Of a DNA stretch of 64,000 nt, positions 59,881 through 64,000 are shown piece by piece; position 1 is the stretch's first letter, and each line of letters opens with the position of its first letter. The translations under genes were made by a program, and so were the position numbers. The notes under the pieces were generated by a model. That model was not told the DNA's origin. It was given only the letters and a program-made list of their open reading frames with translations, and ran no database searches. The stretch is from Pteria penguin (taxonomy: Eukaryota; Mollusca; Bivalvia; Pterioida; Pteriidae), in the NCBI GenBank assembly GCA_035048485.1, contig CM068580.1, positions 42,273,585 to 42,337,584 of the forward strand, written 5' to 3'.

Positions 59881-60133
59881 TCAATGTCAAATCTTTTCGT
59901 TGTTTATTAAGTACATGTAATATACTACTCAGTCTATTGGACCACGTCTTCTTTACAAGTCTATGTACTGGTACCACTGCTAGAGGAGGAGGAGGAGGCT
60001 GAATCGATGGACATTCAGATTGTATTGGTAAACGTCGATCTCCTACGGCGTTGGCATCGCTCTGGGTATATGCGGACCAACAAAATATCCATGAGCTATG
60101 GGACCATCTGGACCAAAACATGATATCCACATC

Positions 60134-60256
60134 CAGTGGCGAATCCGGGGGAGCACATGTGTATTAGCCAAACTACTTAACCATTTTTGGTGTCAAATAT
60201 CGATTTTTACTTGTAAATATGTGGCGAAGGGGGCGCCCCCTCTAAATCCGCCACTG
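60134..60256. mobile_element. 123-bp MITE with CAGTGGCG ends and ACATC duplication
   Basis: Left end 'cagtggcgaatccggggg' and right end, inverted, 'ccccctctaaatccgccact' then g. The five bases 'acatc' flank both sides (60129-60133, 60257-60261). Related ends occur at 30345-30540. Confidence 0.82.
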
Positions 60257-60445
60257 ACATCTACGGGAATGTGCCCAGATGTTCGGGCACAGGGGTGACC
60301 TTACATTGAGAAATTCCCAAGACCTAATCCATTATAGACTAGAGAAATTCCCAAGACCTAATCCATAATAGACTAGTAATTGTCTATGGACGTATTAATT
60401 ACTAGTCTAATATGGATTAGGTCTTGGGAATTTCTCTAGTCTAGA

Positions 60446-61196
60446 GAGGTTGAAAAACCAAACTGTAAAAGCTGGGTTGCCATTGTTCATCATATTTTAT
60501 CAGAAAATGGCCTAAATTATATCTGGATTAACCATGATACACTTGAAGACAATTATATCATAGCTTCGGTAAAAGAGAGATTGATTGACATCAATAAACA
60601 AGCATTGATTTCAGAAATTAACTCCTCTTCAAAATGTTATATATATAGACATCTCGTTGATCATATAACCTTACAACCATATTAAACTAAACCAATATAT
60701 AATCAGTATAAGAATATCATCTGTAGAGTACGTTGGTTGGTTGGTTGATTGGTGTTTTACGTCGCTTTCAACAATATTTCAGTTATATCGCGACATGGAA
60801 GCAGGAGGTTACCAACCTCTTAAACATAGTGGCGCAACCCGGGAATCGAACCCGGATCGTCGGCGCCGTAAGCCAAGCGCTTAACCACTACACCACGCCT
60901 GCCCCTTGTAGAGTACGTCTCTCGTCACATTGTTTAGCGGTTGAAAGTGGTCGATTCAAAAACATTCCATTACAGAGACGCGTCTGCCCATCTTGCACTA
61001 CAGATATTGAGGATGAATTCCATTTTATTTTAAAATGTCCTTTATATAATGATTTGAGATTGAAATTCTTGAAACCTTTTTATTTCAGAAGACCCTCTGT
61101 CTACAAGTTAATACTTTTGAGCTCCACAAATACAAAAGTACTCTGCAACCTGGGGAAATTTTTAAAACAAGCCTTTGCAGTGAGAAATTCTTTGTA
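60446..61196 (+). pseudogene. LINE (non-LTR retrotransposon) ORF2 C-terminus, broken
   Basis: Before the SINE, 60446-60733 reads in frame from 'VEKPNCKSWVAIVHHIL' to 'KNIICRVR', with one in-frame TAA at 60683. After the SINE and its duplicated target, it continues 'LSSHCLAVESGRFKNIP' and a zinc-binding-like 'CPSCTTDIEDEFHFILKC' (C-x2-C-x8-H-x4-C). It ends 'AFAVRNSL' and stop at about 61195. This layout is what I know from C-termini of non-LTR retrotransposon polyproteins of molluscs and cnidarians. Reverse transcriptase and endonuclease are absent. The 3' tail to about 61354 ends 'taataaacaatac'. It is a dead 5'-truncated copy. Confidence 0.75.
60734..60906 (-). mobile_element. SINE family B, copy 5, with 12-bp target-site duplication
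   Basis: Perfect duplication 'tgtagagtacgt' at 60722-60733 and 60907-60918. Read on -, the head is 'ggggcaggcgtggtgtagtg' with B-box 'gggttcgattcc' and the rest matches the other copies with few changes. It is inserted in the LINE fragment, so it is younger than it. Confidence 0.93.
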
Positions 61197-61407
61197 ATTG
61201 TGTACCATTATACTTATGTTTAATTTGTGTGTTTGTAACATGTGATTGACCTTGTGTTAATATAATCATTATTGTATTATTTTATAATAATGCATCATGC
61301 ATACTTTGTAATTATCTATAAGCTGTAATGCTTCTGATTTAATAAACAATACAAAGTCTATTATGGATTAGGTCTTGGGAATTTCTCAATGTAAGGTCAC
61401 CCCTGTG

Positions 61408-62354
61408 GTTCGGCCAAATTGATGAAGATTAAATTAACTCAGTGAAAATGACTCAGTCTCTCTCGATATGTATACACTATTTGACAGACATGGCCTTTTT
61501 TCCACAAAACTAGCGTACGGAAATGGACGAGTTGTTACAATTGTGAACTGAGAAGCCAACCGGCCCATCCAAGCCACCCCAAACAGATATAGTTTCGGCA
61601 TTTCGTTTTTCTAGAAACGCTACTTTTAAAAGTTCTAATCAACACATTTTATACTTCTCGGGGTACATAAACATATTTGTCATGATAAAATAATAGAAAT
61701 TGCAAACAAAAATCTGTTGAAAACAGTTTTTTTCTTAAGAGTTGCTATTTGGCTTATCCAATACTTAGACACATCTACGCCACTGTGCAGCTTTTTATAA
61801 ATCCTAACACGTCCACTGCTGGACTGGATCGACGTTTGATTGGCAAAAATCACTGTTTCCCCAAAATGACTTCAGGAACAATCAATCTATTTTTAACCGT
61901 GATATATTTCTTCTTTTTTTTTTTTATTGGAGATGTTACGATTTGCAACCAAAACGTCAGTTCTGCATTTGACATGAACGGTTATATATAGGCGTATGAT
62001 ATATCAACGCAATAGCCCAGTTGTGGATTCCCACTTTCAAGAAAGGAGATGTGCCCTACTACTCAGTCCAGTCCCCCACCACCTCTCGTCCATGTCTTAC
62101 ACTTTTGAGATGACCAAGCTGAAAAACCCGCCAGATAAAAATAACTTCATATTAATCCAACCATGACATTTGTTAGCCTTAACATAAAACAAATAAGTGA
62201 ATGAAATGAAAAATAAAATGCTTGCCTGTGATTTAAGTGAGTGTGAAAAATACTTTAATATGTTTCACAGCTTGACAGGGTGTCCCACAGCTTGATCAAC
62301 AGACATGCTTCATGCCTCATGCTTGATCAATAGAAATGTTTCAGATTTAACCGG
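61408..62354. other. Intergenic, no gene seen
   Basis: No supported exon, RNA gene or repeat. An 80-codon open frame at 61749-61991 spans a poly(T) run and has no recognisable content. Confidence 0.45.
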
Positions 62355-62445
62355 TCAGCGGGGGATACTTTTTCCTCCATGACACCCGATACCACCTCTT
62401 GTTCTTCCAGGAGTCCGTGATAGCCTGTCTCTAGTTTGTTTGCTT
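62355..62445 (+). repeat. GGGTCCGTGAATG-type repeat, copy 2
   Basis: 'cagcgggggatactttttcc', 'gacacccgataccacctc' and 'caggagtccgtgatagcctg' resemble the reverse complement of 55843-55935. It is a dispersed non-coding repeat. Confidence 0.55.
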
Positions 62446-63600
62446 TGATGGACGTCTTTAATGACTACCGTTTCAGTATCTTAAAAGTTCCCTTTATTCA
62501 AGGAAAATTCAAGAACTTGATCGCATCGATGACATAGTGGTTTTGAATGATGAAATCATGTAGACATTTTGTAAATACCCCCACCTTTGACGGTTATTTT
62601 GACAGCTGGTTATGGGGTTCGAGTCAAAACGAAAACCTGAGTGAAAGCATGGAATTTCCAGATCCTCTTAAGGGATCGAGAATTCAAAGCTTTTTGTACC
62701 AATTTTAATTCAAAGTTACTTGCACAGCAAACCTCAACGTTATCATTTCCCTACCTGACTATATTCATAATCACCCAAGGTAAAAACTTGTATTGTAAAT
62801 AGACAAGTAACATGCGATGTATGTGACGTAACGATTTGACAGTATGAGTTGCGTCGAGTTACCGCGTAATCTGGCTGTATGTTGATGCTACAGAACTTAT
62901 CTTGAGAAATTACTGACATATATAAATGAATAGGTCATTTTATTGAAATTTAGGTCAAAGGTTAGTTGTGTCTATGGTAGAACAACGGAACTCCCTTCTT
63001 TCGTACAATCGTCTGAATAATCGTCAAAGAGGGGATATTACTATTTGGTCAAATGCTTTGGGTTAGTAATTGCCATGGAGTTCAACCATGGGCGTATCCA
63101 ACTGGAGGAGGAACTCCCTCTGTCGATGGATATTTTCCCAAAAGTGGTAATTTTGATCCCCCTTTTTCACATATCTTTAATAATTTTATATATTTATCCC
63201 TCACGTTAAAACAGAAGATAGATAGTTATACTTTCCAAGAAATATGTACATTTATATAACAAATATACATATATTAATAAAAAGTGCGCCCTAGAAACTC
63301 GGCTTGAATTTCGTTTGAAACAAAATTTTACACAGGTTGTTCAGAACATAGGTTGGCCTTGCATACTCGCTGCTTAGTAGAATGGATGGCATCTGTATAC
63401 AAAGATTTCTAATAATCTGTCTCCATCTATAACCAAAATCCACGTGACTGCTCATGCAGTCCGACAAAGTTTTGCAACGTCGTAACAAGCACAGTATACC
63501 ACAGTCATGGATGTATACATTTCGATCTTAAAATGGAGACTGAACGTCTTACATCATTTTCGTCCTGCTAGATTAATTGTCAGAGAACTTCCGGAATCTT
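62446..63600. other. Intergenic, no gene seen
   Basis: No exon or repeat was recognised with confidence. 'atgggcgtatccaactggag' followed by 'aactccctc' at 63088-63120 resembles the GGCGGAT-type element family weakly. Confidence 0.4.
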
Positions 63601-63624
63601 AGGTCTACCATGAACACTGTTTGT

Positions 63625-63895
63625 TTGTTTATTAATTTGCAACACATCAAGATCATTACACATTTAAAGGTAACGGCACCTGCCTGATGCTTTAAAAAAA
63701 TCGATGTATGCAACGAATCCAGCCAAAGCAATGAGGGGTCGGGGGTTATTTTTATTTAACTTCTGTCACAAAGAAAATTTCGTTTTTCAATCTCTCACCA
63801 GAATACAGGACATCGGCGAGTTTCCGGTAGGATTCGACACCAGAGCTCTCTGTCTTACGAAAACCGCACTATCAACTAAGCTACGTCGGCTTCTA
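63625..63895 (-). repeat. Decayed SINE A-like copy
   Basis: On + it shows 'ggcacctgcctgatgcttta', 'caacgaatccagccaaagca' followed by 'atgaggggtc', and a head remnant 'ggtaggattcgacaccagag' to 'aagctacgtcggct'. Strongly diverged. Confidence 0.6.
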
Positions 63896-64000
63896 CTTAT
63901 AGGAATAAATTACAAGGTATTTGTAACGTTCTGATATAACGATCATAAATATCAATGTATATGGAGTGAGAAACATCTTAAACACATTCTACACCTACAA

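Larger units (their letters stand above)
60288..61407. mobile_element. Composite element: 53-bp inverted ends enclosing a LINE fragment and a SINE
   Basis: Left end 'cacaggggtgaccttacatt' with 'gagaaattcccaagacctaa' (60288-60340) is inverted at the right (61355-61407). 'gttcgg' flanks both sides (60281-60286 and 61408-61413), a possible duplication. A second copy of the inner end plus its inverse forms a palindrome at 60340-60445. Inside are a LINE C-terminus and SINE B copy 5. Confidence 0.8.

Noticed and set aside
59876..60130. 84-codon minus-strand frame with a proline run
   Set aside because: No recognised family, overlaps repeat tails, and no splice sites fit a gene; the proline run comes from a GGA-type simple repeat.
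60733..61197. Single 154-codon gene
   Set aside because: The first ~60 codons are SINE B sequence and the remainder is a LINE C-terminus; the fusion is an insertion accident bounded by a target-site duplication.

Overview
The window is eukaryotic nuclear DNA, AT-rich and intron-rich, with four recognisable protein genes in 64 kb. Conserved proteins with metazoan intron structure, GACCTTGACC-type repeats, AGCTCACCTGAGC-type repeats and tRNA-headed SINEs ending in (ATCA)n all suggest a mollusc, most likely a bivalve. The species cannot be named from the sequence alone.

Gene layout. (1) STUB1/CHIP, a co-chaperone ubiquitin ligase, lies on + at 4062-8637; six exons are visible and the first coding exon is not in the window. 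(2) CCDC6, a coiled-coil protein, lies on - at 19098-29571, with nine exons that rebuild to 415 residues without a frame break. (3) An uncharacterised multi-pass membrane protein lies on + at 33897-41315, with eight exons and 420 residues. (4) HIF1AN/FIH-1, the asparaginyl hydroxylase that inhibits HIF, lies on - at 47334-59146, with seven exons, 330 residues and the complete Fe/2-oxoglutarate site. STUB1 and CCDC6 converge, CCDC6 and the membrane gene diverge, and the membrane gene and HIF1AN converge. These are independent genes, not an operon or a cluster. STUB1 and FIH both touch protein quality control and hypoxia signalling, but nothing here shows that they are co-regulated.

The rest is introns and intergenic DNA packed with mobile-element remains. 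There are at least three tRNA-derived SINE families, several insertions having clean target-site duplications. There are many short elements with terminal inverted repeats (26987-27469, 30956-31826, 33170-33353, 43214-43410, 44329-44502, 46543-46788, 58451-58643, 60134-60256). There are also several families of tandemly repeated non-coding elements and a LINE C-terminus enclosed by inverted repeats and split by a SINE (60288-61407).

The most unusual feature is a 39-bp minisatellite in the last STUB1 intron (7397 to about 8200). It looks like repeated copies of the 3' end of the adjacent U-box exon together with its 5' splice site, so it makes a row of potential decoy donor sites. Two other minisatellites (6085-6700 and 22307-22402) seem to have grown inside copies of one SINE family. 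I saw no CRISPR array, no bacterial-type operon and no convincing canonical tRNA or rRNA gene.
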